NCBI GenBank assembly: GCA_964523105.1
Contig: CAZFZN010000025.1
Coordinates: 1 to 64,000 of the forward strand
Reading direction: 5' to 3'
Length of the DNA: 64,000 bases
From: V1-33 sp964523105
GTDB lineage: Bacteria; Verrucomicrobiota; Verrucomicrobiia; Verrucomicrobiales; V1-33
Both the position numbers and the translations under genes were made by a program. Position 1 is the stretch's first letter; each line of letters opens with the position of its first letter. Below the pieces are notes generated by a model. It saw nothing but the letters and a program-made list of their open reading frames with translations. It made no database searches and was not told the origin of the DNA. Below are positions 56,329-64,000 of the stretch, piece after piece.

Positions 56329-57666
56329 ATGAGCCACTACGTTGCGGTTTCCCATCTCCCTTCCGAAGGAGAAAAGCTCCAGACCGGCAAATTCGCCCTC
56401 TGGCGCAATCTGCTCGGCCTCGCCGGCGCGGCCGGCGTCGCCATTTCCCTGATCCTGTTCTTCATGGGCGGCGAAGCGGCGAATGCCTACGCTTTCAGCT
56501 ATCTGTTCGCGTTCGAGGTCTTCTTCACCATCACCGCCGGAGCGCTGTTCTGGTGCCTGCTGCACAATGCCTCCAACTCCTCGTGGGGCGTGGCCATCCG
56601 CCGCATTCCGGAAACTCTGGCGCAGTCCTTCGCCGTGCTCTTCCTGCTGGGCATTCCGGTGTTCTCGCTGCCGCTCATGCCTAAATTCGAGTGGATGACG
56701 CACCTGTGGGAATGGATCGGCGTGCATACGGACGCGATGCAGCAGGGCGGAGGTAAAGGGGTCCGGGACGTGCTCGCGCATACCGATCCGCTGCTCTACA
56801 AGAAATATCCCTATCTGCACCTCGGCTTTGGCAGCATCGTGCCCGGATGGGACATGCGCTACCTGATCTTCTTCGTCGCTCTCGGATTCATCGCATGGAA
56901 ACTGCGCGACTGGTCGCTGCATCAGGACCGCACCGGTGACCTTCAGCCGACGCTGAGCGCGCGCCGTTTTGCCTGCGGCATGCTGCCGGTGTTCGCGGTG
57001 TGTTCCACCTTCGCCGCCGTGGACTGGGTGAAGGGCATGAACTACAAATGGTTCAGCACCATGTTCGGCGTCAACGTCTTTGCCGGCTCCGCGCTGTGCA
57101 GCATGGCGATCATCATCCTCATCGTCGGCACCCTGGTGAAGACCGGCCACCTCAGGCACATCGTCACGCCGGAGCACTTCCACCTCATGGGCAAGCTGAT
57201 GTTCGCCTTCACGGTCTTCTGGGCCTACATCGCGTTCAGCCAGTACTTCCTCATCTGGTATGCGAACATTCCGGAAGAGACGCAGTTCTTCGCCATCCGG
57301 AACACCGGTGGCTGGTGGTATGCTTCGGTTGGTCTCGTGTTTCTGCACTTCCTCGCCCCGTTCCTGCTGCTGCTGCGGCGCGACGCGAAGCGGAAGATCA
57401 ACAACGTCATGGGCTGCGCCGCCATCGTCGTGGCCGTGCACATTCTGGAAATCTACTGGATGATCCTGCCGGAACGCGGCCGCGCCCTCTACGGCGCCAG
57501 CAGCGCGCACGGCATGGAATTCTGGCGCGACGCGCTCTTCGATGTGTTCGCCTTCGCCACCTTCGCGGCCGTGTACGCCTTCGTCTTCCTGCGCAATCTG
57601 GCGCAACACAGCCTCTATCCCTGCGGCGACCCGCGCCTGGAGGAATCCGTCAACGTCGTCAGCTAA
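56329..57666 (+). CDS. actF: Alternative Complex III subunit ActF, membrane protein
   Basis: The 445-residue multi-pass membrane protein is related to ActC/NrfD and has about ten helices. It begins with a soluble stretch and the first helix near residue 27 (LLGLAGAAGVAISLILFF). Conserved-looking parts include FEVFFTITAGALFWCLLHNAS near residue 63, DWVKGMNYKWFSTMFGVNVFAG in the middle and FWAYIAFSQYFLIWYANIPEET near residue 300. It completes the six core Act subunits. The next gene begins 15 bases downstream. Confidence 0.94.
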   Translation: MSHYVAVSHLPSEGEKLQTGKFALWRNLLGLAGAAGVAISLILFFMGGEAANAYAFSYLFAFEVFFTITAGALFWCLLHNASNSSWGVAIRRIPETLAQSFAVLFLLGIPVFSLPLMPKFEWMTHLWEWIGVHTDAMQQGGGKGVRDVLAHTDPLLYKKYPYLHLGFGSIVPGWDMRYLIFFVALGFIAWKLRDWSLHQDRTGDLQPTLSARRFACGMLPVFAVCSTFAAVDWVKGMNYKWFSTMFGVNVFAGSALCSMAIIILIVGTLVKTGHLRHIVTPEHFHLMGKLMFAFTVFWAYIAFSQYFLIWYANIPEETQFFAIRNTGGWWYASVGLVFLHFLAPFLLLLRRDAKRKINNVMGCAAIVVAVHILEIYWMILPERGRALYGASSAHGMEFWRDALFDVFAFATFAAVYAFVFLRNLAQHSLYPCGDPRLEESVNVVS

Positions 57667-57681
57667 CCCGCCTTTCCCAAC

Positions 57682-58110
57682 ATGGACGAACATCCTGGAG
57701 ATACCCTCGGCAAACGCTTTCTCACCTTCTGGGGCGCGCTCGCGGCCATTGCGGCCGTCGCGGTGCTCCTAGGCCTCTACCGGTGGATCGCACTGCCCTC
57801 CGACACGGAGGTGAACGACGGCGGCGCCGGACTGAAGCGCCTGGAAATCCTCCAGGCGGTCAGCTCCGAACAGCAAAAGGAACTGAACACCGTGGCCGAA
57901 GTCCAGGCCGGTGAAACGGTGCGCATTCCGCCGGCCAAGGCCGTGCCCTGGGCCGTGACCGTGCTCGCCGGACAGGCCGCCAAACCCAGCCCGATCAAGA
58001 CCCCGGCCACTCTCGCCCGGGAAGCCGCCGCCAATCCGGCCCCGGCTCCCGCTCCCGCCCCCGCGGCGCCGGCCCCGGCTCCCGCCACTCCCGCTCCCGG
58101 CACCAAGTAA
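57682..58110 (+). CDS. Small single-pass anchored protein in the respiratory operon, unknown
   Basis: The 142-residue product has one membrane helix (about residues 15-34, FWGALAAIAAVAVLLGLY). A short extracytoplasmic domain follows (about 45-95, with NDGGAGLKRLEIL and VQAGETVRIPPAKAV) and then an Ala/Pro-rich tail that could span the periplasm. It has no heme, CuA or other cofactor motif. It lies between actF and the CcoN-like gene with gaps of 15 and 12 bases, so it is certainly part of the operon. A structural or assembly role linking ACIII to the oxidase is an inference. Confidence 0.75.
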   Translation: MDEHPGDTLGKRFLTFWGALAAIAAVAVLLGLYRWIALPSDTEVNDGGAGLKRLEILQAVSSEQQKELNTVAEVQAGETVRIPPAKAVPWAVTVLAGQAAKPSPIKTPATLAREAAANPAPAPAPAPAAPAPAPATPAPGTK

Positions 58111-58122
58111 CCAATTTACCAC

Positions 58123-59616
58123 ATGAGTCAGGAATCCCAGCACCTGCCCGCGGAGATCACTCCCGATGACATTCTGCAGCGCGCGGCCATCGACAAGTCC
58201 ACGCGCCTGCCGGTTTTGTTTTTCTTTACCAGCGCCGCCGCATGGCTGCTCATCGCCACGCTCCTCGGTGCGCTGGCTTCGTTCAAGCTGGTCGTTCCGT
58301 CGTTCCTGAACTTCGAGTTCTTCAGCTACGGCCGCGTGCAGCCCGCTTTCCTCAATGCGCTGGTCTATGGCTGGGCCTTCCAGGCCGGCATCGGCGTGAT
58401 CATCTGGATCATGGCCCGCCTCTGCCGCACGGAACTGAGAAACCCCGTGACCCTGGTGGTCGCCGGTCATTTCTGGAACCTCGGCGTCACGCTCGGGGTG
58501 CTCGGCATTCTGGGCGGCATCGGTAACCTGCACATGAAACTGCTGGAGTTCCCGCCCATGGTCTGGCCGATCCTGCTCTTCGCCTACTCGCTGGTGGTGG
58601 TGTGGATGGTCATCATGTATTCGGCGCGCCGGAAGGGCATGGTTTACATCTCGCAGTGGTATGTGCTGCTGGCGGTGTTCTCCTTCCCGTGGATTTATCT
58701 CGTGGCCAACGTGCTGCTCAACGTGCTCAAGAAAGCGGGCGTCGCCGGTCCGGCCATTGCGGCATGGTATGCCAACAACGTGCTCTTCCTCTGGATGGTG
58801 CCGGTGGGGCTCGCCGCGGCCTACTTCATCATTCCCAAAATCACCGCCAAACCGGTGCACAGTTACCACCTGAGCACTCTGGCGTTCTGGTCGCTCGTCG
58901 TGCTCGCGCCCTGGACCGGAGCGCAGCAGTTCATCGGCGGACCGCTGCCCGTCTGGCTTCCCGCATGGTCCGGCCTCGCGCAAATCCTGCTGCTGGTGCC
59001 GGTCACCGCCATCGTGCTCAATCACTGGAAAACGGTGCGCGGGGCGCATGACCTCGTCACGGTCAGTCCGAGTCTGCGCTTCACCTTTTTCGGCGCCGTC
59101 GGCTTCGTCACCACCTGTGTCATCAGCGCCGTGCTGGCGAGCATGAAGGTCAGCCGCTACACCTTCCTGAGCTTCGCCAATGACGCCGTCTCCATGACCG
59201 GCTTCTACATGTTCTTCACCTTCGCCATGTTCGGGGCCATTTACTTCATCGTGCCCCGCGTCACCAACTGCGAATGGGTCAGCGGCAAATGGATCCGCCT
59301 TCACTTCTGGCTCGGAGCCTACGCCTGCATCTTCATGTGCGGACTGCTGCTCACCGCGGGATTTTCCCATGGCGCGGCCATCAACAAGTGGGACACGTCG
59401 TTCTTCTCCGCCACGCTTTTCAGCCGGGGCTACCTCGTCGGCTGCATTCTGCTGTGGTTCTTCCTCATCGCGGGCAATTTCCTCTTCGTGCGCCATCTGG
59501 CCCTCATGGTGCTCAACCGCGGCCTCAAGGCCGGCGCTCCCACCATGATTCATCAAAAGCCGCACGCGCAGCCCGCCCCCGCCACTTCCACCGCCACTGA
59601 AGGAGTTCCGGCATGA
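58123..59616 (+). CDS. CcoN-like cbb3 oxidase subunit I lacking all heme and CuB ligands
   Basis: The 497-residue, roughly 12-helix protein aligns over most of its length with the cbb3 oxidase catalytic subunit CcoN. Examples are SYGRVQPAFLNALVYGW against SFGRLRPLHTNAVIF, WYANNVLFLW against WYGHNAVGFF, and KPVHSYHLSTLAFWSLVVL against RPVYSYRLSIVHFWALITL. All six ligand histidines are replaced: the low-spin heme b ligands by F76 and A355, the high-spin heme ligand by N353, and the three CuB ligands by N218, Q268 and Q269. It therefore cannot bind the usual hemes or CuB and should be catalytically inactive. Overlap of 4 bases (ATGA) with the next gene implies coupled translation. Likely a structural scaffold. 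Confidence 0.85.
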   Translation: MSQESQHLPAEITPDDILQRAAIDKSTRLPVLFFFTSAAAWLLIATLLGALASFKLVVPSFLNFEFFSYGRVQPAFLNALVYGWAFQAGIGVIIWIMARLCRTELRNPVTLVVAGHFWNLGVTLGVLGILGGIGNLHMKLLEFPPMVWPILLFAYSLVVVWMVIMYSARRKGMVYISQWYVLLAVFSFPWIYLVANVLLNVLKKAGVAGPAIAAWYANNVLFLWMVPVGLAAAYFIIPKITAKPVHSYHLSTLAFWSLVVLAPWTGAQQFIGGPLPVWLPAWSGLAQILLLVPVTAIVLNHWKTVRGAHDLVTVSPSLRFTFFGAVGFVTTCVISAVLASMKVSRYTFLSFANDAVSMTGFYMFFTFAMFGAIYFIVPRVTNCEWVSGKWIRLHFWLGAYACIFMCGLLLTAGFSHGAAINKWDTSFFSATLFSRGYLVGCILLWFFLIAGNFLFVRHLALMVLNRGLKAGAPTMIHQKPHAQPAPATSTATEGVPA

Positions 59617-60395
59617 ACAGCCTCAAGTCATTCGTCCTCGTCCTCGGCGCCTGCATCGGCGTTCCGACCTATATCATGGCCGTGCGCCCTTACGCCAAAG
59701 AGCGCGAGCGCCAGCCGGTGCCGTATGAATCGGAACCGCCCGCCAACAACCCCGCCGCCGCGCCGAAAGACGATCCCAAATTCAAAGGGCTCTACTATCC
59801 GCAGTCCTTTCCGGGAGACAACAAGCGCGGCGAACTGGTTTACATCCGCGAAGGCTGCGCCCAGTGCCACACACAGGTGATCCGTCCGGACTACGCCGGC
59901 AACGACCGCATCAAGATCCACGGCGGCAAAGAGCAGGCGTATGCCAAAGGCTACCAGCCCGTGGAAACGCGGCAGACGCATCCGTGGGATTATATGCACG
60001 AGGACTTCGCCATGTTCGGTCAGCGCCGCGTGGGGCCGGATCTCTCCAACGCCGGCTACCGCTACTGCGACAAGGACGGCAAGCCCGATGCCGCGCTGCT
60101 CGCCGGATTCTATCAATACCTCTACGCCCCGCGCTCCCGCACCGACCGCACCGGCAAGTCCCTCGCATGGTCCAACAGTCCTTCCTACAGGCACCTCTTC
60201 GATGTCCAGGCGAAGGAAACTCCCGAAGGCCGCGCCGATGCTGTAAAACTGCCGGACAACCTCATGCCTGCCGAAGGCATGGAAATCGTGCCCACTGAGG
60301 AAGCCAAAGCCCTCGCCGGGTACATTCTCGGTCTGAAGCGCGACAGCGAACTCCCCTCGTCCATCACCGGTGTGAAACCCGCGGAATCCAAATAA
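59613..60395 (+). CDS. CcoO-like membrane-anchored monoheme cytochrome c
   Basis: The 260-residue product is related to CcoO, subunit II of cbb3 oxidases. An N-terminal anchor (about residues 5-23) is followed by the CcoO signature G-x-L-V-Y-I-R-E-G-C-A-Q-C-H-T-Q-V-I-R-P with one intact heme motif near residues 84-88. Downstream are VGPDLSNAGYRY and a D-N-L-M-P element with a candidate methionine ligand. The heme site is complete, unlike the adjacent CcoN-like protein. It overlaps the ccoN-like stop by 4 bases. Electron transfer towards the aa3 oxidase is an inference. Confidence 0.88.
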   Translation: MNSLKSFVLVLGACIGVPTYIMAVRPYAKERERQPVPYESEPPANNPAAAPKDDPKFKGLYYPQSFPGDNKRGELVYIREGCAQCHTQVIRPDYAGNDRIKIHGGKEQAYAKGYQPVETRQTHPWDYMHEDFAMFGQRRVGPDLSNAGYRYCDKDGKPDAALLAGFYQYLYAPRSRTDRTGKSLAWSNSPSYRHLFDVQAKETPEGRADAVKLPDNLMPAEGMEIVPTEEAKALAGYILGLKRDSELPSSITGVKPAESK

Positions 60396-60399
60396 CGCC

Positions 60400-61158
60400 A
60401 TGTCTGCTCCCACTGACAACATCGACTACGAGCACACCTCGAACGTGGCCCGTCTCCACGCGGCCGTGGCGCGCGAAAAGAGTGATCCTGTCGCCGCTCC
60501 CACGCCCATTCCCATCACCATCATCGCCGCCATCACGGTCATCGGCATGATCGCGGGCAGCTATTTCGGCGGCAATACCGGCACGGATTTTTCCGTGGCC
60601 AATGTCAAAGGCTATGACTATCCGGCCAAGTACGACGGGCTGCAGGAATCACCGGATAAGGGAATGGACCCTGTGGAGGAGCACAGGCCCGCCAATTGGA
60701 TCGCCGCCGGCAAGGCGCTCTACTCCAACAACTGCAACGCCTGCCACCAGGCCACCGGCCAGGGCGTGCCGGGCACGTTCCCGCCGCTCGCCGGCTCCGA
60801 GTTCGTCACCAAAGGCGAGAAGCAGCTCATCGCCATCCTGCTGCACGGCATCGGCGGTCCGCTTAGCGTGAACGGTAAAGCCTTCAACGGCCAGATGCCT
60901 CCCCAGGGCGGCAAGTCGAACAAGGAGATCGCCCAAATCATTTCCTACATTCGCAACGACTGGGGCAACACCGCCAGCGTGGTCTATGAGGACCAGGTGG
61001 CAGCCGTGCGCAAGGAACTCGGTGCCCGCAGCGTTTACACGGAAGCCGAAATCCGCGCCATCGGCGAAAACGAAAACGCCCCGCCGAGCGAATGGCCCGC
61101 CAAACTAGCCGCCCCCGCCGGTGCTCCGCCGGCTCCCGCCGCCCCTGCCGCTCCCTGA
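60400..61158 (+). CDS. Membrane-anchored class I cytochrome c (CcoP-like position)
   Basis: The 252-residue product has a soluble N-terminal tail, one membrane helix (about residues 40-60, PITIIAAITVIGMIAGSYFG) and a cytochrome c domain with C-N-A-C-H near residues 112-116. The Met ligand motif G-Q-M-P-P-Q lies near residue 167. A C-terminal extension ends in a Pro/Ala-rich tail. Only one heme is present, against two in typical CcoP. It lies 4 bases after the CcoO-like gene and 48 bases before coxA. It is a plausible electron donor to CoxA or to a CuA subunit encoded elsewhere. Confidence 0.88.
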   Translation: MSAPTDNIDYEHTSNVARLHAAVAREKSDPVAAPTPIPITIIAAITVIGMIAGSYFGGNTGTDFSVANVKGYDYPAKYDGLQESPDKGMDPVEEHRPANWIAAGKALYSNNCNACHQATGQGVPGTFPPLAGSEFVTKGEKQLIAILLHGIGGPLSVNGKAFNGQMPPQGGKSNKEIAQIISYIRNDWGNTASVVYEDQVAAVRKELGARSVYTEAEIRAIGENENAPPSEWPAKLAAPAGAPPAPAAPAAP

Positions 61159-61206
61159 TTTTTTCCCCGATTCATTCACCAGTCCTCACTCTTTTTTCTT
61201 TCTACC

Positions 61207-63114
61207 ATGGAAACCACCCACGCCCACGACGCAGCACACGGGCACGATCATGGTCATCACGATGACCATCATCATGAACTGCCCTGGTGGAAGAAGTACG
61301 TCTTCTCCACCGATCACAAAGTCATCGGCGCGCAGTACGGCTTCTGCGGTCTCGTGCTGCTGCTCTTTGGCTTCATGCTCATGATGGTGATGCGCTGGAC
61401 CATCGCGCATCCCGGGGAGGCGCTCCCTGGCGGCCTGCGCTGGATTCTGCATCTCTTTGGCAGCGACTTCGTAACCCGCTGGGCGCCGGACGGCATCGTC
61501 TCGGGCTCACTCTACAACATGTTCGGAGCCATGCACGGAACCATCATGGTGTTCTTCGGCGTGGTGCCGCTGGGCTTCGCGGCGTTTGTCAATTTCGTGA
61601 CCCCGCTTCAGGTCGGCGCGCCGGACATGGCCTTCCCGCGCCTCAACATGTGGAGCTTCTGGCTCTTCCTCATCAGCGCGGTGCTCATGATCGGCAGCTT
61701 CTGGCTCCCGACCGGCGCCGCTCAGGCCGGCTGGACGAATTACTCGCCGCTGTCCGCGGTCGTGATGAAAAACACCGACGCGCACTTCTGGACCGGCCAG
61801 ACGCAATGGCTCTTCGCGATGGTCTTCAACATTTCGGCCTCGCTGCTCGGTTCCATGAACGTGCTGGCCACGGTCATCAATTTGCGCGCGAAGGGCATGA
61901 CCTGGATGCGTCTGCCGTTCTTCACCTGGGCCATGTTCGTCATCGCCTTCCTGCTCCTGCTCGCCTTCCCGCCGCTGGAAGTGGCCGCGCTCATGCAGCT
62001 CAGCGATCAGGTTTTCGGCTCCAGCTTCTTCCTGCCGACGGGACTCTGGACCAGTCAGGAGGGCATCCTGAGCGTCTCCGGCGGCGGCCATCCGGTGCTC
62101 TTCCAGCACCTCTTCTGGTTCCTCGCCCACCCTGAAGTGTACGTGCTGCTGCTCCCCGGCATCGCCATCGTGGCGGAGATCATTCCCTGCAATACGCGCA
62201 AGCCGCTCTGGGGCTACAAGAGCATGGTCTATGCCGTCCTCGTGCTGGCCTTCCTCAGCTTCATCGTCTGGGCGCACCACATGTATCTCACCGGCATGGG
62301 CACGGTGGTGGCCACCTTCTTCCAGTTCACCACGGTCATGATCTCCGTGCCGTCGGTCATCCTCCTGACGTGTTTGATGATCTCGCTGTGGGGCGGTTCG
62401 ATCCGCTTTCCGGTGCCGATGCTTTTCGCGACGGCCTTCCTGCCCATGTTCGGCATCGGCGGTCTCACCGGTCTGCCGCTGGCGTTCCCGTTCATCGACC
62501 TCTTCCTGCACGACACCTACTACGTCATCGCGCACTTCCACTACATCGTCGCGCCGGGCGTCATCTTCGCCTTGTTTGCCGGAATCTATCACTGGTTCCC
62601 CAAAGTCACCGGCAGAATGATGCACCACGGACTCGGCGTGCTGCACTTCTGGGGCTCGCTCATTTTCATGAACGTGCTCTTCGCGCCCATGTTCGTGCAG
62701 GGCATGGCCGGCTTCCACCGCCGCTGGTCCGAAGGCGGCAAGAGCTTCGAGCAAATCGCGAACAAGGAGTTCTCCTTCCTCGGCTGGGAAGGCACCTTCC
62801 TCGACATGAACATCATCATCTCGTGGGGCGCATGGGGTCTCGGACTCGCCCAGATTCCCTTCATTATCAATTTCTTCTGGTCCGTGAAAGGCGGCAAGCG
62901 CGTCACCTCCGACAATCCGTGGAACGCCACCACGCTGGAATGGAACACCCCCACGCCGCCGCCGCACGGCAACTTCCTCACCGAACAGGTCGTCTATCGC
63001 GGTCCCTATGAATACAGCGTGCCGGGCGCGGAGAAGGATTTCAGCCCGCAGTGGGAGCCGCTCACACCCGCGGAGGAAGCCGGCCTCAAAGCCGAAGGAG
63101 CACACGCGCACTAA
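61207..63114 (+). CDS. coxA: aa3-type cytochrome c oxidase subunit I
   Basis: The 635-residue, 12-helix catalytic subunit reduces O2 and pumps protons. Ligands are intact: H110 and H445 for low-spin heme a, H443 for heme a3, and H308, H357 and H358 for CuB, with the cross-linked Tyr at 312. The D-channel residues D140 (GAPDMAFPR) and E310 (HPEVY) mark an A1-type enzyme. At the K-channel position, where IPTGIKVF is usual, it reads VPSVILLT, so the lysine is L386. The first 24 residues contain ten histidines. It lies 15 bases before coxC. No subunit II gene precedes it. Confidence 0.95.
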   Translation: METTHAHDAAHGHDHGHHDDHHHELPWWKKYVFSTDHKVIGAQYGFCGLVLLLFGFMLMMVMRWTIAHPGEALPGGLRWILHLFGSDFVTRWAPDGIVSGSLYNMFGAMHGTIMVFFGVVPLGFAAFVNFVTPLQVGAPDMAFPRLNMWSFWLFLISAVLMIGSFWLPTGAAQAGWTNYSPLSAVVMKNTDAHFWTGQTQWLFAMVFNISASLLGSMNVLATVINLRAKGMTWMRLPFFTWAMFVIAFLLLLAFPPLEVAALMQLSDQVFGSSFFLPTGLWTSQEGILSVSGGGHPVLFQHLFWFLAHPEVYVLLLPGIAIVAEIIPCNTRKPLWGYKSMVYAVLVLAFLSFIVWAHHMYLTGMGTVVATFFQFTTVMISVPSVILLTCLMISLWGGSIRFPVPMLFATAFLPMFGIGGLTGLPLAFPFIDLFLHDTYYVIAHFHYIVAPGVIFALFAGIYHWFPKVTGRMMHHGLGVLHFWGSLIFMNVLFAPMFVQGMAGFHRRWSEGGKSFEQIANKEFSFLGWEGTFLDMNIIISWGAWGLGLAQIPFIINFFWSVKGGKRVTSDNPWNATTLEWNTPTPPPHGNFLTEQVVYRGPYEYSVPGAEKDFSPQWEPLTPAEEAGLKAEGAHAH

Positions 63115-63129
63115 GCCCTCTTTCCCACG

Positions 63130-64000
63130 ATGCAGATTCCCTACGAAGTCCAAAACCGCCCGGACACCGGCCTCTACAACGCCAAGGTCGGCATCTGGCT
63201 GTTCCTCGCCTCCGAAGTCATGCTCTTCGGCGGTCTGTTCTCGTCCTACGTCTTCCTGCGCCTCGGCGCGGACTACCAGTGGCCGTTCCACGAACTCGTC
63301 GTCTGGCCCGGGTTTGTGAACACCATGGTGCTGATCGCCTCCTCGGTCACGGTGGTCTCGGCATGGGCCGCGCTCAAAGCACGCCGCTACGGCTGGTATA
63401 AATTCAACATGATCGTGACGCTGCTGTGCGCGGTGGCCTTCATGGGGCTCAAGAGTTACGAGTACTACGGCAAGTTCACCCACTACTCCCTCAAGTTCAC
63501 CGACGGCAGCGTCATTTCCGGCCACCCGGTTCATGTGGGAGGCAAGTACCACGGCGACCGCATCGTTTTCGAGGCGAAGGAAATCACCATCAACTTTGAC
63601 CGCAGCAATCTCGAGTTCCTCGACAACCTCTACACCTGGACTGAGGCCGACGGATACAAGAAGGCGGACTCCACCGCGGTGAAACTCACGACCCCGAAGG
63701 GGAATGAGATCACACTTACGAACGCCTGGTTCAAAGAGAACCGCCGCAAATATCTCGACGCCAAGACGGAGCTGCGCCGCGAAGTCACCTCCCTCGAACT
63801 GGACAAGCCGCGCATTCACAAGACGAAGGATGATCCGGAAACCAAAGCGACCAAGCAGGCCCGGATTGACGAACTCTCCGCCGCCCGCGTCAAAGCTCAG
63901 GACGAATGGCTGGCCGACCGCACCGCCGAAGACCTTTCCCCGACTCTGAAACTCGCCGTCAACGGTGACCCGCTGGTCTTCCTCGTGAAGGAACACCACA
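63130..64000 (+). CDS. coxC: Cytochrome c oxidase subunit III with large insertion (partial)
   Basis: The frame is open to the end of the window, giving 290 residues so far. The start matches CoxC: GIWLFLASEVMLFGGLFSSYVFLR at about residues 21-44, then two further membrane helices (about 62-82 and 93-108) and the E-Y pair at 111-112. Normal CoxC soon enters its next helices (the F-Y-x-L-T-G-x-H motif), but here about 175 residues of hydrophilic sequence follow. These have beta-type segments (HGDRIVFEAKEITINFD) and then a charged helical stretch (about 200-265). The insertion is in frame and without stop codons, so it is not a sequencing artefact of simple kind. The rest of the gene lies beyond the window. 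Confidence 0.9.
   Translation, partial: MQIPYEVQNRPDTGLYNAKVGIWLFLASEVMLFGGLFSSYVFLRLGADYQWPFHELVVWPGFVNTMVLIASSVTVVSAWAALKARRYGWYKFNMIVTLLCAVAFMGLKSYEYYGKFTHYSLKFTDGSVISGHPVHVGGKYHGDRIVFEAKEITINFDRSNLEFLDNLYTWTEADGYKKADSTAVKLTTPKGNEITLTNAWFKENRRKYLDAKTELRREVTSLELDKPRIHKTKDDPETKATKQARIDELSAARVKAQDEWLADRTAEDLSPTLKLAVNGDPLVFLVKEHH

Noticed and set aside
58123..60395. A functional cbb3 oxidase
   Set aside because: The subunit I homologue lacks every heme and CuB ligand, so this cannot be an active oxidase on its own.
61507..63999. An 830-codon frame antisense to coxA and coxC
   Set aside because: It is extremely rich in charged residues and opposite a fully conserved oxidase gene; treated as an antisense artefact.

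Overview
This 64 kb window is GC-rich chromosomal DNA, most likely from a member of the Verrucomicrobiota. No rRNA or tRNA was recognised, so this rests on gene content: a DUF1549/DUF1553 c-type cytochrome protein, Alternative Complex III (ActA-F) with a linked terminal oxidase, very large thioester alpha-2-macroglobulins, Uma2-family nuclease-like genes, a giant BlaR1-type protein and an ftsA-ftsZ pair with a strongly divergent FtsZ. No phage, insertion sequence, CRISPR array or RNA gene could be supported.

Layout. 1-2.0 kb: a heptamer repeat, a pyrimidine nucleoside phosphorylase with a small membrane protein, and a 37-residue membrane protein on the minus strand. 2.2-14.2 kb: two tandem secreted alpha-2-macroglobulins (minus strand). 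14.4-19.2 kb: a Ste24/M48 membrane protease, a Uma2 gene, recN, an intergenic inverted repeat, a second Uma2 gene and an unknown gene. 19.4-26.2 kb: a DUF1549/DUF1553 protein, an unknown protein, a PQQ-type sugar dehydrogenase, and a three-gene envelope set (two membrane-anchored coiled-coil proteins and a small lipoprotein). 26.4-31.1 kb: ftsZ, ftsA and an alpha/beta hydrolase (minus strand). 31.8-36.0 kb: a HesB/IscA protein, a membrane protein, a Tat-exported TIM-barrel protein and a membrane-anchored helical-repeat protein. 36.0-47.5 kb: a P-type cation ATPase, a 2377-residue BlaR1-like protein, BlaI with two matched operator palindromes, and a Na/Ca exchanger-family protein (minus strand). 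47.7-49.0 kb: a Na+/H+ antiporter-family protein. 49.2-64.0 kb: one long plus-strand respiratory operon running off the end of the window.

The respiratory operon is the most interesting part. It encodes Alternative Complex III (actABCDEF), a small anchored protein, a cbb3-like module (CcoN-like, CcoO-like and CcoP-like proteins), and then aa3-type CoxA and CoxC. The CcoN-like protein has lost all six histidines that bind the hemes and CuB, while CoxA keeps its metal ligands. No CuA-bearing subunit II lies between the Act genes and coxA. The dead CcoN with its two heme subunits may therefore act as an electron-transfer or assembly scaffold between ACIII and the aa3 oxidase. CoxC carries a large non-membrane insertion. 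A perfect CRP/FNR-type palindrome sits just upstream of actA.

Other unusual items are the BlaR1-like protein, whose extracytoplasmic part holds five copies of a W-G-E...G-L-R module, duplicated helical and blade-like modules and an ExbD/TolR-like domain; an FtsZ with an altered G-box and T7 catalytic loop and a linker of about 415 residues before a canonical C-terminal peptide; and the paired alpha-2-macroglobulins, which differ in a bait-like segment but share an almost identical DNA patch.
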